Shown here: one piece after another, positions 53,463 to 62,410 of the stretch
How positions within the stretch are numbered: position 1 is the stretch's first letter
How the letters are laid out: each line of letters starts with the position of its first letter
NCBI RefSeq assembly: GCF_000067165.1
Contig: NC_010162.1
Coordinates: 3,616,501 to 3,680,500 of the forward strand
DNA length: 64,000 nucleotides
Direction: 5' to 3'
Origin: Sorangium cellulosum So ce56
GTDB lineage: Bacteria; Myxococcota_A; Polyangia; Polyangiales; Polyangiaceae
The notes under the pieces: model-generated
What the model was told of the DNA's origin: nothing
The model's database searches: none
The model's input: the letters and a program-made list of their open reading frames with translations, nothing else
Position numbers and translations under genes: made by a program

Positions 53463-54301
53463 AGGCGCTGCTCCATGTGACATCAGGTCTGCTCGCCGGG
53501 CGGCGCGTGCGCCTCCAGGCCGGCGAGGCGCTGCGCGTGGGGCGCCTCGGGCGGGCGGACATCGTGATCTCGCAGGACGAGCAGATGGCGCCGGTCCACT
53601 TCGAGATCGCGTGGGACGGCGCCGCGTGCCGGCTCGTCGATCGGAGCCGCCGGGGGACGCAGGTCGACGGCCAGGCGGTCGCCGAGGCCACGATCAGCGA
53701 CGGCGCCCTCGTCGTCGCGGGGCAAACCCGCTTCCTGCTGCGGCTCGTGCCCGACGATCTGGGCGCCGATCTCCCGCCTGCGCTGCCGCGCCCGCCGCCG
53801 TCACGGGAGCTGCTCGCCGCGCGGGCGGTCGCGCTGGAGGCGCTGCAGAGCGAGCCGGAGCCGCTCTTCGCCCTCCTCGACGCCGCCCGCGAGCGGCGCA
53901 TCCTCACGCTGCTGCGCGCCTGCGAGGACGAGAATCGCTCGCTTTTCGAGGGCGTCGCGGGCGAGGCGATGGCCCGGGCGGCGCCGCACCTGGTGAGGAT
54001 CGAGAAGGGGTCGGCGCTCTTGCCGGTGCTCGTGAACGAGGGGTGGGGCGAGAGCTGGGGAGTCTACCTGACCGGGCGGAGGCCTCTTCGAGAGGTGCGG
54101 CAGAGGTTGCGGCGGTCGCTGATGGTGAGGGACGAGGAGACGGGGAAGGGGCTCTATTTCCGGTTCTACGATCCGCGGGTGCTCCGGTTGTTCCTGCCGT
54201 CGTGCTCGGCGCGGCAGCGGAGCGAGATCCTGGGGACGGAGATCAGCGGGTTCGTCATCGAGGGCGAGACGGGCGAGGTGCTGCGGCTCGGGGGGGCGTG
54301 A
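53459..54301 (+). CDS. FHA and DUF4123 adaptor protein of the type VI tip
   Basis: The 280-residue protein has two domains. Residues about 1-100 form an FHA fold (RVRLQAGEALRVGRLGRADIVI, then HFEIAWDG and SRRGTQVDGQ), which normally binds phospho-Thr; the usual Gly-Arg and Ser/His core is seen as VGRLGRAD and PVHFE. Residues about 120-260 are DUF4123 (RILTLLRACEDENRSLFEG, SWGVYLTGRRPL, YFRFYDPRVLRLFLPSC), the domain used as an effector chaperone that loads cargo on VgrG. The GTG start overlaps the PAAR stop. The second DUF4123 gene at 57350 shares the DPRVLR signature. Confidence 0.9.
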   Translation: MKALLHVTSGLLAGRRVRLQAGEALRVGRLGRADIVISQDEQMAPVHFEIAWDGAACRLVDRSRRGTQVDGQAVAEATISDGALVVAGQTRFLLRLVPDDLGADLPPALPRPPPSRELLAARAVALEALQSEPEPLFALLDAARERRILTLLRACEDENRSLFEGVAGEAMARAAPHLVRIEKGSALLPVLVNEGWGESWGVYLTGRRPLREVRQRLRRSLMVRDEETGKGLYFRFYDPRVLRLFLPSCSARQRSEILGTEISGFVIEGETGEVLRLGGA

Positions 54302-54319
54302 CGGCGCCTGTCCGGATCC

Positions 54320-56671
54320 TCATGATGCGCGCCGCTGCCTGACCTGCACCACGCGCCCCAGCGCCGCCGCCTGGAGCGCCACAGGCTCCGCCTCCCGCTC
54401 GTCCATCGCCGGGTGCACCGCCGCGATCACCCGCGCTCGGAAGCGCGCCGCGAGCGGCAGCGCCTCGGCGATCGAGGCCGGAAGGTAGATGACGAGCGGC
54501 TGCGTCTCTCCCGTGACGCGCAGCAGGCCGCGAAGGTGCGGCCCGCCCAGCACCTTGCGCTTCTGGTAGTGCCGCTGCTCCAGCAGCGCGCGCTCCACCT
54601 GCTCGTTCGCGAGCTCCACCCGGCCCTTCTTGCCGTGGCCGAGCGCCTCGCGGATCTTCCCGCACAGCGCCTCGGCGACGGCGGGCGCCGTCGAGACGCC
54701 CGGCGTGGCGAGGAATTTCTCGGCGGCACCGAGCGCCGCCGCGAGCGCGTCGTCGCCTGTCGCGAGCGGCGTCGCCGTGGAGACCAGCGCCTTCAGCGTC
54801 TCCACTTCGTCGAAGGACAGCGAGAGCTCGCCCTCGACCAGCTCGAGCGGCGGCACCGGCATGCCGCGCTTGCCGGCGGCGCGCGCGAGCGCCCCGTGCA
54901 CGCCCGCGACGTCGGCGGCCGCGCCGCGATCGAGGATCTCGAAGACCTGCGCCCGATCCTCGATCTCGGCGGGCTCGTCGGAGAGCGCCGGATCGTCCAC
55001 CTCCGGGTCGATGGGCTCGGCCTCCATGGCGTCGAGCAGGCGCTGCCAGGCCGGCTTGCGGACGATGCGCGGCACGCTCTTCCGATCGAACCAGACGAGC
55101 GTCAGCGCGTCCCGCTGCGCTGGCGCGAGCGCGGCGCCGGCGTCCGCTGCCCCGCCTGTGCCCGCGAGCATCGCGCCGATGGTCTGCGGCGCCGCCGGCG
55201 CGTGCGGGATCATGCCCATGGCGCTCGACCCGGGCAGCGGAGCGCCGGCCGCCCAGGGGCTCACCGGCTCGCCGGGCAAGGCCATCGCGATCGGCGGGGC
55301 AGGGATCGGAGAAGGGGTGTTCGGAGGAGGGGTGTTCGGAGGAGGGGTGTTCGATGCGGTCGCGGGGGGCGGCGCCGAGGACGGGGCGACGAAGGGGAGA
55401 GGCACCTTCGTCGCCTCCTCGGTGAGATCGCTCGTCTGGCCCTCGGTCGAGCTCGGCTTCGGCCGGACACCGGGCGGCTCGGCCGGCCGCGGAGCGGGCG
55501 CCTCGGGAGGAGGCGGCGCGGGCGGCCCCGCGCGAAAGGGCATGATCGACGCCTGCACGACGTCGAGCGACTTCGCCGGCATGTCGACGGTCTGCTTCGA
55601 CGGGCCGAGGGAGGGCGGCTTCACCCTGGGCGCGGCCGGGGCCACCCGTGGCGGGGGCTGGGGTCCCGGCGCCGAGGGGGTGGGTGCCTCGGCGGGCGCC
55701 TGCCGCGCGGGCCGCTCCAGCGAGACGCGGATCTGCCCTGACTCCTTGGGGCTCGCGAGCGGGAGCTGGCCTCGCCAGGTCAGCGTGCAGAGGAGGCGAT
55801 CGGTGTCGATCACGAGCGTGTCGCAGCGCATGGCGAGATCGCGCGGCCCGCCGGCGCGGCCGGTGACGGTCGCCCGCGGGCGGACGCCGGGAAGGCTGGT
55901 GACGAGGCGCGGGTGGCGAGGATGGAGGTTCTCGAGCACGATCTGCTCGTCCTCGCGGAGCTGCAGCAGGCGCTGATCGAGCGGAGCGACGTTGAAGAAG
56001 GTGCGATCGAGATCCTCCGGCAGCGGGCTCGAGAGGAGCGCTCCCGACGACCAGGCCGCCGCGTGTCTGCCGAGCCTGCGGCGCCGCAAAGGCCAGGTGG
56101 GGGCGATGGGCCCGAAGCCCACCGCCGCGATGGGGTCGTCCGGGCTGGCCACGACCCGATCCACGGGGAGGAGGTTCGGGACGGCGGCCCTGCCGCGGGC
56201 GTCGCGCGCCTCGCGATGGATGCCCGCAGGGTTGTCCGTGTCCGGCCCGCCCGCGGCGCGCTCGTAGGCGAGCGGCATCGCCGTGAAGTGCGCTCCTTCC
56301 TGGAGCTCGCCCTCCTGGGTGAACAGGCGATCGCAGAACACCTGAATGGGCTTGTCGATCTCGCCCACCGCCATCCGCGCGATCAGCGACCGCGCGGGGC
56401 TGCCGCCGGGCGCGTGGGCGTGGCCGACGAGGACGACATCGGCGCCCTGCTTCAGCGGCGCGAGATCGCTCGCCTCGATGAGGCTGCGCGCGGGGTCGTC
56501 GTCCAGGTGCGCGTCGCGCTCGCGGATCGGCTCCTGCGCGGGCGCGAGCGGCGACTCGCCCGGCGCGAGCGTGAACGTCGCCTTGCAGACGACGGTGAGC
56601 ACCCAGGTCAAGGAGCGCACTTGCCAGAGGAGCGAGGCGACGGGGAGCGGCCCGTCGGAGACGACGTCCAT
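54320..56671 (-). CDS. DUF2169-family type VI secretion accessory protein
   Basis: The 783-residue protein begins with the DUF2169 domain (about 1-300; WVLTVVCKATFTL near the start, then VGHAHAPGG and VFCDRLFTQEGE), found beside VgrG and effectors in many proteobacteria and myxobacteria and thought to help assemble or load the tip. A Pro/Ala-rich linker (about 330-490) leads to a C-terminal helical domain ending in a small fold with YLPASIAEALPL. No enzyme signature is seen. It is convergent with the FHA-DUF4123 gene, and no toxin or immunity pair is recognised between them. Confidence 0.88.
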   Translation of the reverse strand: MDVVSDGPLPVASLLWQVRSLTWVLTVVCKATFTLAPGESPLAPAQEPIRERDAHLDDDPARSLIEASDLAPLKQGADVVLVGHAHAPGGSPARSLIARMAVGEIDKPIQVFCDRLFTQEGELQEGAHFTAMPLAYERAAGGPDTDNPAGIHREARDARGRAAVPNLLPVDRVVASPDDPIAAVGFGPIAPTWPLRRRRLGRHAAAWSSGALLSSPLPEDLDRTFFNVAPLDQRLLQLREDEQIVLENLHPRHPRLVTSLPGVRPRATVTGRAGGPRDLAMRCDTLVIDTDRLLCTLTWRGQLPLASPKESGQIRVSLERPARQAPAEAPTPSAPGPQPPPRVAPAAPRVKPPSLGPSKQTVDMPAKSLDVVQASIMPFRAGPPAPPPPEAPAPRPAEPPGVRPKPSSTEGQTSDLTEEATKVPLPFVAPSSAPPPATASNTPPPNTPPPNTPSPIPAPPIAMALPGEPVSPWAAGAPLPGSSAMGMIPHAPAAPQTIGAMLAGTGGAADAGAALAPAQRDALTLVWFDRKSVPRIVRKPAWQRLLDAMEAEPIDPEVDDPALSDEPAEIEDRAQVFEILDRGAAADVAGVHGALARAAGKRGMPVPPLELVEGELSLSFDEVETLKALVSTATPLATGDDALAAALGAAEKFLATPGVSTAPAVAEALCGKIREALGHGKKGRVELANEQVERALLEQRHYQKRKVLGGPHLRGLLRVTGETQPLVIYLPASIAEALPLAARFRARVIAAVHPAMDEREAEPVALQAAALGRVVQVRQRRAS

Positions 56672-56735
56672 AGGTGGGCCGACGGTACCACCACTCCGGC
56701 CGATCGGATTCGATCAGGCGAGGCGCTCCGCGCCG

Positions 56736-57293
56736 TCAGGGGGCGCGCGGGCTGTCCGCGATGAACGCGAGCCCCGCCGCGGCCGCGTCCCGGAACGCCT
56801 GGGCCGAGGCGGCGGCCCGCTGCAGGCACGGCCAGCACGGCTCCTCCTGCGCGTCGTCGGGCTCCTCCGCCGGCGCTGTCGCGGCGCGCGGGCGCTGGGC
56901 CGGGACCTCTGCGGCGGGAGAGGGCGCGGGCTGGCCCAGGTCCTTCCCGGAGCCACCCTGGTCCGGGGCCTCCGCGACGTGCACCCGTCCCGCCGCGAGC
57001 GCGGCCGCGAGGAGGTCGATCACCTCGCGATCGTCCGGCGATATCGAGAGCCAGGGCTGATCCTCGCGGAGGAACCGCCGCAGCTCGTGCAGGATCTCGG
57101 CGCGCGCGCCGAGCGAGGCGATGGTGCGCCGCGCCGCGAGCCCATCTCCGCGAAGCGGCACGCGATCGCCCGGGGGCGGCTCTTCCCACGACCAGAAGAG
57201 AGCGATCCACCGCTCCTCGCCCGGCCTCGCGGGCCCGCCGCCCTCCGGCGAGACAAGGTCGAGAAAGCGCTCGTTCAACCGCAGCCGCAGCAC
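56736..57293 (-). CDS. Conserved-looking protein of the type VI island, unknown function
   Basis: The 185-residue protein has an N-terminal alpha/beta part (RLNERFLDLVSPEGG to LHELRRFLREDQPWL), a Pro/Ala-rich linker, and a C-terminal helix with CWPCLQRAAASAQAFRDAAA. The Cys-x-x-Cys pair in that tail may bind metal. The start is GTG 57293 with a weak binding site. Position between the DUF2169 and second DUF4123 genes suggests a role with the tip, possibly an adaptor or immunity-like partner. Family not recognised. Confidence 0.65.
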   Translation of the reverse strand: MLRLRLNERFLDLVSPEGGGPARPGEERWIALFWSWEEPPPGDRVPLRGDGLAARRTIASLGARAEILHELRRFLREDQPWLSISPDDREVIDLLAAALAAGRVHVAEAPDQGGSGKDLGQPAPSPAAEVPAQRPRAATAPAEEPDDAQEEPCWPCLQRAAASAQAFRDAAAAGLAFIADSPRAP

Positions 57294-57349
57294 GGAGGCA
57301 GGTTATCATGCCCGGGGCCGCGCCGGGCGGCCGCGCCGCGAGGTGATGG

Positions 57350-57895
57350 ATGGATGACGCCGCGCTCGATCGAATTGTTCAGCACCTCTGGGGCGCGGAG
57401 GCGGACCTGGTCTACGCCGTCCTCGACGGCGCGCGCGACACGGCGATCTCCGGCTCGGTGCGCTCCTCGGACCTGCCGCACTGCTGCCTCCTCGCGGGCG
57501 ACCTGGGCCCGGAGCTGGCCCAGGTGGCGCCCTACTTGGTGAGGCTCCAGCGATCGGGCGAGTTCACGCGACGCCTGCTCCGGCTCGGGTGGGGGAAGAG
57601 CTGGGGTATCTTCCTCGCCACGCCGTCTCCCCTCGAGACGGTGCGGCGGCACCTGCGCCGGCTGCTCCGCGTCCTGGGTCCGGACGGAGCGGCCATGTTC
57701 TTTCGCTACTACGACCCTCGGGTATTGCGCACCTACCTGCCCACGTGTAGCGCTGGCGAGCTCGGCGAGGTGTTCGGTCCTGTCCTCCGCTACGCGGTCG
57801 AGGGCGAAGACGCCGGGGAGCTCGTCGTGTTCCGGCGCGCCGGGCCCGAGCTCGCGCGCTCCGTGGTCGACCTCCGCGCGGCCGCGCCGGCGTGA
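57350..57895 (+). CDS. DUF4123 effector chaperone-like protein
   Basis: The 181-residue protein consists of one DUF4123 domain: AEADLVYAVLDGARD, VGRLQ-like VRLQRSGEFTRRLL, SWGIFLATPSPLETVRRHLRR and MFFRYYDPRVLRTYLPTC, ending with AGELVVF. DUF4123 proteins bind effectors and VgrG. It is the second such gene here, related to the C-terminal part of the FHA-DUF4123 protein by the shared RFYDPRVLR/RYYDPRVLR segment and by an overall parallel order. It starts divergently from the 185-residue gene. The cargo is unknown. Confidence 0.88.
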   Translation: MDDAALDRIVQHLWGAEADLVYAVLDGARDTAISGSVRSSDLPHCCLLAGDLGPELAQVAPYLVRLQRSGEFTRRLLRLGWGKSWGIFLATPSPLETVRRHLRRLLRVLGPDGAAMFFRYYDPRVLRTYLPTCSAGELGEVFGPVLRYAVEGEDAGELVVFRRAGPELARSVVDLRAAAPA

Positions 57896-58188
57896 ATCCG
57901 AAGCGCGGCCCTGTTGCTCCATGCGCGTGTCGTTCGCGTCGACGCAAGAACTGCAGGTCGCTGCCCACGAGCCCCGCTGCGGATCCTCGGCGACGCCACC
58001 TTGCCAGCTCGCGATGAAGCCCGGCGGGACGTCCGCGCGCGGGTTGCACGGGCCTGGAGGTGGACACGGATCCCAGGCCAGCGCGCTCCGGACGGATGGG
58101 GTCGAGTCGCCCCGGCGTGGCCTGACGTGCCCAGGGCGATCGCTGGCACGTGGCCTGCAGCACGATCGCGTTTCACAGGGAGCACATC

Positions 58189-58731
58189 GTGAGTCCAGCG
58201 CGACCAACGCTTCTCGAGCTCGTGGTCAAGACGGCCGTGACCCACGCTGTCACCTACACCATCGTGGGTCTTCTGGCGTCTTCGCTGCTCGATTATACCC
58301 GGTTCTTCGCGGAGTCCAGCCTGAACCTCCTGATGCGGCCGACGAGCGATCCCTGGGTGATGGCGGGACCGCTCTTTCAGCCCCTCCGAGGAGTGATGTT
58401 CGGGGGGGTCTTCTATCTGCTGCGCGAGCCGCTCTTCGGGAAGAGGAGCGGGTGGCTGGTGATGTGGATCGCCCTGGCGGTGATAGGCATCCTTGGCACG
58501 TTCGGACCGGCTCCGGGATCCATCGAGGGGATGGTCTATACAACGTTGCCGACATGGGTCCACCTCAGGGGGCTTCCAGAGGTTCTCCTGCAGTCTCTGT
58601 CTCTGTCGCTGCTGCTGTCTTACTGGGTCCATCATCCGGAGAAGCGATGGTTGCGTTGGATGATGGGAATTTCCTTCTCGGTCCTGCTGTCGTTCCCTGT
58701 CATCGGCCTGCTGGTAGGTCAGCCACGGTAG
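58189..58731 (+). CDS. Small membrane protein, unknown family
   Basis: The 180-residue protein has four or five hydrophobic segments (AVTHAVTYTIVGLLASSLLDY, MFGGVFYLL, WLVMWIALAVIGILGTF, LLQSLSLSLLLSYWV, GISFSVLLSFPVIGLLV). GTG 58189 follows AGGGAG and is preferred over a longer upstream start. Codon use is less GC3-biased than neighbours, suggesting possible acquisition. It is convergent with the CBS gene. No functional motif is recognised. Confidence 0.78.
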   Translation: MSPARPTLLELVVKTAVTHAVTYTIVGLLASSLLDYTRFFAESSLNLLMRPTSDPWVMAGPLFQPLRGVMFGGVFYLLREPLFGKRSGWLVMWIALAVIGILGTFGPAPGSIEGMVYTTLPTWVHLRGLPEVLLQSLSLSLLLSYWVHHPEKRWLRWMMGISFSVLLSFPVIGLLVGQPR

Positions 58732-58757
58732 CCCGGCCCGCCTCCCTGAAGCGGCGC

Positions 58758-59186
58758 TCACTCCTCCATGAGGAGCCCGCGAAAGATGTCCACGTAGCTG
58801 ACGATGCCGACCAGCGCGCCTTCTCCGTCGATGATCGGGAGCGCGCCGATCTTGTTGTCGAGCATGAGCTCCATGAGCTCGGTCACGTCCGCGTCCGGAC
58901 TGGCGCTCACGACATTGCCGCTCATGATCGTGGACACCGGCGCGCTGGCCTTCCGCGGCGCTGCCCCGACCACCGCGGTGTCCTCGGCGTAGGGCGACTG
59001 GAGCGCGCGCAGGTCGCGGTCGCTGAGCATCCCGACCAGCTCACCTTGCTCGTCGACGACGGGCACGTGGCGGAAGTCCATCGTCTGGAGCACGTTCACC
59101 GCTTCGCCGATGGGGTCGTCGACCCGCACGGTCCGGGGGTTCTCGGTCATGAGCTCGGCGGCGCAGATCTTGGGTAGCGGCATCAT
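58758..59186 (-). CDS. CBS-pair domain protein
   Basis: The 142-residue protein is a pair of CBS domains, first about 8-60 (ELMTENPRTVRVDDPIGEAV, then MDFRHVPVVDEQGELVGMLSDRD), second about 80-138 (STIMSGNVVSASPDADVTEL, then IGALPIIDGEGALVGIVSYVDI). Such stand-alone pairs bind adenine nucleotides such as AMP, ATP or NADH and modulate partner proteins. It is an isolated gene. The ATG is the first of two (MM). Upstream lies a short tandem repeat (acgcgacacg) near its promoter. Confidence 0.9.
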   Translation of the reverse strand: MMPLPKICAAELMTENPRTVRVDDPIGEAVNVLQTMDFRHVPVVDEQGELVGMLSDRDLRALQSPYAEDTAVVGAAPRKASAPVSTIMSGNVVSASPDADVTELMELMLDNKIGALPIIDGEGALVGIVSYVDIFRGLLMEE

Positions 59187-59810
59187 ATGCACGTTCGAAG
59201 CAACTTCCGGACCAGCTGGTCCTCCGATAATGTCGAGCTCGCCGGGCGCGCGAGCGGCCCCATCAGCCGGCCCGTAGACGTCGTCGAGGACCTCTCCGAG
59301 GCGCGCGACGCGGCACGACGCGACACGACGCGACACGACGCGACACGACAAGATGATAAAGGCGCTCGGCGGCGGGAGCCTCCGAGGGGTGGAGTCAGAC
59401 ATCGTCTTTGGCCGCGATGGACACCAGCTGGTCGTGGATGCGTGGCGTGGCCCTGGCTGCCGAGCACGTATCGTGCGACAGCCGCACTGCACGCGACCTC
59501 CCGTCGTGATCCGAGCTCTCGCGACATGCGCGGTCGCCTGCTCGCTGCTCTGGAGCGACGCCCGAGCGCGGGGGTCGTCGACGTGCCCGTCTTCGGGCGA
59601 CTGGACGTCCGCGATCTTGGCCTGCCGGTGTTCCCCATCCCCCTGGGGCTCGTGGACGGCTTCACGGCGTCGCCGGCGCGAGCAGAGCGCCGCGGCCCGC
59701 CGTTCGCGCGCCGCCGTTCGCGTGCCGCCGTTCGCGCGCCGCCGTTCGCCGCGCCCGCCCCGCCACGCCGCGAGGTGACGGCGCGGCCCTGCGCGGTTAA
59801 GCTCGCGCTC
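59187..59810. other. Divergent intergenic region with two tandem repeats
   Basis: No gene is supported between the CBS and LEA-type genes. A 10-bp unit cgacacgacg is repeated in 59312-59350. A 14-bp unit like gccgccgttcgcgc recurs about four times at 59690-59760. Long frames through the region are antisense or low complexity. Confidence 0.6.
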
Positions 59811-60350
59811 GTGCCGTTTCCCCGGAAGACCACCCCCCTGCGCCGCCTGCCCGCGCTCGCGCTCGCGCTCGCAGCGCTGACGGCGATCGCCGGCGCCGCG
59901 TGCGTCAGCAAGCCGACGATGCAGCTCGACCACGCCGAGATCACAGGGATCCGCATCGGCTTCCCGCCGAGCCTCGGCATCCTCATGACGATCGTCGTCA
60001 ACGTCCACAACCCGAACTCGTACGACGTCGCTGTCCGCGCGGTGCGCGGTCAGGTCGTGCTCGCCGGCCGCTACCCGCTGGCGGTCGACTTCCGGGCCGA
60101 CGGCGACGGCGTATGGCTCGCTTCCGACCGCACGACCCAGGTCCGCGTCCCCGTCAGCGTCCCCGTCGATCTCGGCTTCCAGCTGCTCCGCGAGACGCTC
60201 TCGTCGCCCGTCATCCCGTACCGCTTCAGCGGCCGGGCGGACGTCACCGCGACGCGCACCTTCCGGCTCGAGGCCGACGACTACTCGATCGACGATCACG
60301 GCGTCGTCGCCCGCAACCAGATCGAGACCGCCCTCGGCATCCTGCGATAA
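59811..60350 (+). CDS. LEA type 2 (WHy-domain) lipoprotein
   Basis: The 179-residue protein has a lipoprotein signal with lipobox near GAAC (Cys31), then a WHy/LEA-2 domain (about 40-175): QLDHAEITGIRIGFPPSLGI, IVVNVHNPNSYDVAVRAVRG, then PVSVPVDLGFQLLRE and YRFSGRADVTA. This domain is a small beta-sandwich found in desiccation- and stress-related proteins; in bacteria it is often a periplasmic lipoprotein of unknown function. GTG 59811 is chosen because it places the signal correctly. The downstream DNA is a decayed membrane-protein gene. Confidence 0.82.
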   Translation: MPFPRKTTPLRRLPALALALAALTAIAGAACVSKPTMQLDHAEITGIRIGFPPSLGILMTIVVNVHNPNSYDVAVRAVRGQVVLAGRYPLAVDFRADGDGVWLASDRTTQVRVPVSVPVDLGFQLLRETLSSPVIPYRFSGRADVTATRTFRLEADDYSIDDHGVVARNQIETALGILR

Positions 60351-60389
60351 CACCCGCCGCGGCCGGAGGCTGCTGGGCCGACGCGGGCG

Positions 60390-60880
60390 GGGCGCGCGTG
60401 CTCGTCGGGGTGGCGCTCGCGGCGAGCGCGGCCATCGCGGCGATCGACGTGGTCGTCCTCCGCGGGCTGTTCGACGCGGTGAAGAGCGTCACCGTCGAGT
60501 ACCAGCGCAGCCGGCCGGCCGACCTCGGACATGACAGCGCGGGGCCACGCGATGCACCTGATGCGCGAGGCCCCGGCGCTCTTCGCCCGCATCGCGCGCG
60601 CGGTGCTGTCGTTCGCCGCGACGCTCCTCGGCGCCGTCTGGCTCTACCCGGGCGGCGCGTGGCTGTCGCTCTGTCGCTGGTCGCGGCGGCGGTCGCGCTC
60701 GCCGCGCCGTACCTCGCGCGGGGGACGCTCGTGAAATCGACGCTCGCGGCCGTGCTCAGCGGCCTTCACGCGCCGTCGTCGGGGCTCGTGCTGCTGCGCG
60801 GCCGTCGTGCTGCTGCGCGGCCGGCAGTTCTCGCACGGCGAGCGGAGCCGGCTGTTCCTGGCGCGCGCGCGCTGCTCCAG
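60390..60880 (+). pseudogene. Membrane-protein pseudogene broken by short tandem duplications
   Basis: Three pieces in two alternating frames join into one plausible product: VLVGVALAASAAIAAIDVVV (from about 60399), then MHLMREAPALFARIARAVLS to GAWLSL, then LVAAAVALAAPYLARGTLVK to GLVLLRG and RQFSHGERSRLFLARA. The second and third joins coincide with local duplications: ctgtcgct doubled near 60663 and gtgctgctgcgcggcc doubled near 60790. Removing them restores one frame. A recently inactivated membrane-protein gene fits best; the family is not recognised. Confidence 0.5.
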
Positions 60881-60883
60881 CGC

Positions 60884-60985
60884 TCGGACATGGGCGGGCG
60901 CCTGCTCGGTGACGCCCCCGGGCATGTCGGACATGGGCGGGCGCCTGCTCGGTGACGCCCCCGGGCATGTCGGACATGGGCAGGT
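60884..60985. repeat. 43-bp tandem repeat, about two and a third copies
   Basis: The unit starting tcggacatgggcgggcgcct begins at 60884, 60927 and 60970 (period 43); the third copy diverges after cggacatgggc. It directly follows the broken membrane-protein gene. Confidence 0.85.
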
Positions 60986-61873
60986 GTCTGGTCGAGCAGG
61001 CACCGGGCCATGTCCAACTTGCCCGGCGCCCTGCTTCGCACGCCCCCGGCATGTCGCTACGAGTGATGCCGGCTACAAAACGGGCTCGGCGCTCACCGCT
61101 CCAGCGCCCCGCGCCGTGTACGCCGCGCTCGCCGCGTCCTTCTTCAGGCGCCTGCGCCTCGCCGGCTCCACGCTCACCCGTTCGGGTGGTCCTGGGCGCG
61201 GCAGAAGACGCACCGCTGGTTGAGCGGGATGCCGCGTGATGATGTTGAACAAGCTTAGCGAACAGTCCACTGGAGCGATGGGTTGAAATTGCATGAACAG
61301 CGCAGAATTTCGAACCGCCAAGACCCCAAGAGCGCCAAGAAGAGAATCTTATCTTGGCGCCCTTGGTAGTGGCGGTCTATCACTCGCTCGAACAACGTGA
61401 TCGCTAGTCTAGGGCTGGGGCGCCGAGGCCATCGACCTCGCAGGGCACCAGCCCGGTCGATGGCCGAGCCCGCCTGGGGGTGATGCAAGGTCGGGGGGGG
61501 ACCCCAACGGCAAATGAGGACCGCTTCCCGGGCGCGCCTCCCCTTGTCATGGCGCTGGGGGGGACCGTCGTGTTACCATGCCCATGGAATGAGCGCCTGC
61601 CTGCACCCCGTCGCGTCGCGTTCGTGGCCTTGCCGCGGCGCGCGTAGCGCGCTCATTCCCCTGCGATCCCGGCTCCTCTGCCGGAGGTCGCCCGCACGCT
61701 CGTAGGGGAGCGGCCTTCCGGCGTTTTTCGCCGGCCGCTCCCGGAAGGAAGCGGGCCTGGCGTCGAGGGCGCCTGAGCCGGCGACCTGGGCGAGCACTCA
61801 CGCCGTCCAGCTCGCCGGCGCGGACCTTCGGCCGAGCCCGGATCGCACTGACGACACAAGGAGATCCCAGCTC
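60986..61873. other. Gene-poor spacer with a hairpin repeat
   Basis: About 890 bases without a supportable gene. It contains the diverged hairpin of 61312-61376. Frames on both strands are short and overlap. AAGGAG at 61859-61864 belongs to the Rnk-like gene. The stretch 61600-61840 shows only overlapping Arg/Pro-rich frames. Confidence 0.55.
61312..61376. repeat. Diverged copy of the hairpin repeat found in the retron leader
   Basis: gaaccgccaagaccccaaga starts the left arm and the right arm ends cttggtagtggcggt, around an agaatctta-type loop. The arms resemble the perfect 30-bp hairpin at 2930-3002 but carry several mismatches. There is no reverse transcriptase nearby. It shows that this hairpin type is dispersed and can exist alone. 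Confidence 0.8.
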
Positions 61874-62296
61874 ATGGCACCTCACTCGAACCCCATCGTC
61901 CTCACCGAATTTGACCGCGATCGCCTCGCGCGGCTGCTCGAGGCGCTGCGCGCGCGGCCCGGGGGAGACTCCCCGAACCTGGAGGCGCTCGAGATCGAGA
62001 TCGAGCGCGCCGACGTCGTGAAGCCGGCGGACATCCCGCCGAACGTGGTCACCATGAACTCCAGGGTCGAGCTCGTCGATCTCGACACAGAGGAGCGGCT
62101 CTGCGTGACCGTGGTGTTTCCCGGGAACGCCGACGTGAAGAGCGGCCGCATCTCGGTGCTCGCGCCGATGGGGCTCGCGCTGCTCGGATGTCGAGAGGCC
62201 GACGAGGTGGAGTGGCCCACGCCGAGCCGCACCCGGCGGCTCCGGATCGAGCGCATCGCCTATCAGCCCGAGGCGTCGGGTCGCTTCGATCTGTGA
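61874..62296 (+). CDS. Rnk-like GreA/GreB C-terminal domain protein
   Basis: The 140-residue protein fits the nucleoside-diphosphate-kinase regulator (Rnk) family: a short N-terminal helical hairpin (ILTEFDRDRLARLLEALR to LEALEIEIERADVV) and a GreA/B-type C-terminal domain (TMNSRVELVDLDTEERLCVT, SVLAPMGLALLGCREADEVEW). Rnk binds RNA polymerase near the secondary channel but has a short coiled coil and does not stimulate cleavage as GreA does. The start has an AAGGAG 10 bases upstream. It is a lone gene. Confidence 0.9.
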   Translation: MAPHSNPIVLTEFDRDRLARLLEALRARPGGDSPNLEALEIEIERADVVKPADIPPNVVTMNSRVELVDLDTEERLCVTVVFPGNADVKSGRISVLAPMGLALLGCREADEVEWPTPSRTRRLRIERIAYQPEASGRFDL

Positions 62297-62410
62297 GCCT
62301 TCGGCGTGAGCGGCCGACCTCGCCGGCGCATCGTGCGCCTTGAACGCGAGAGGCCCGACGCTGCTCATCGCAGCGCGGGCCTCCGCCTCCGCCGGGCGCT
62401 CGTGGCGTCG

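Noticed and set aside
54413..55741. Plus-strand frame over the DUF2169 gene
   Set aside because: Antisense shadow with Arg/Gly low complexity; the DUF2169 start domain is clear on the other strand.
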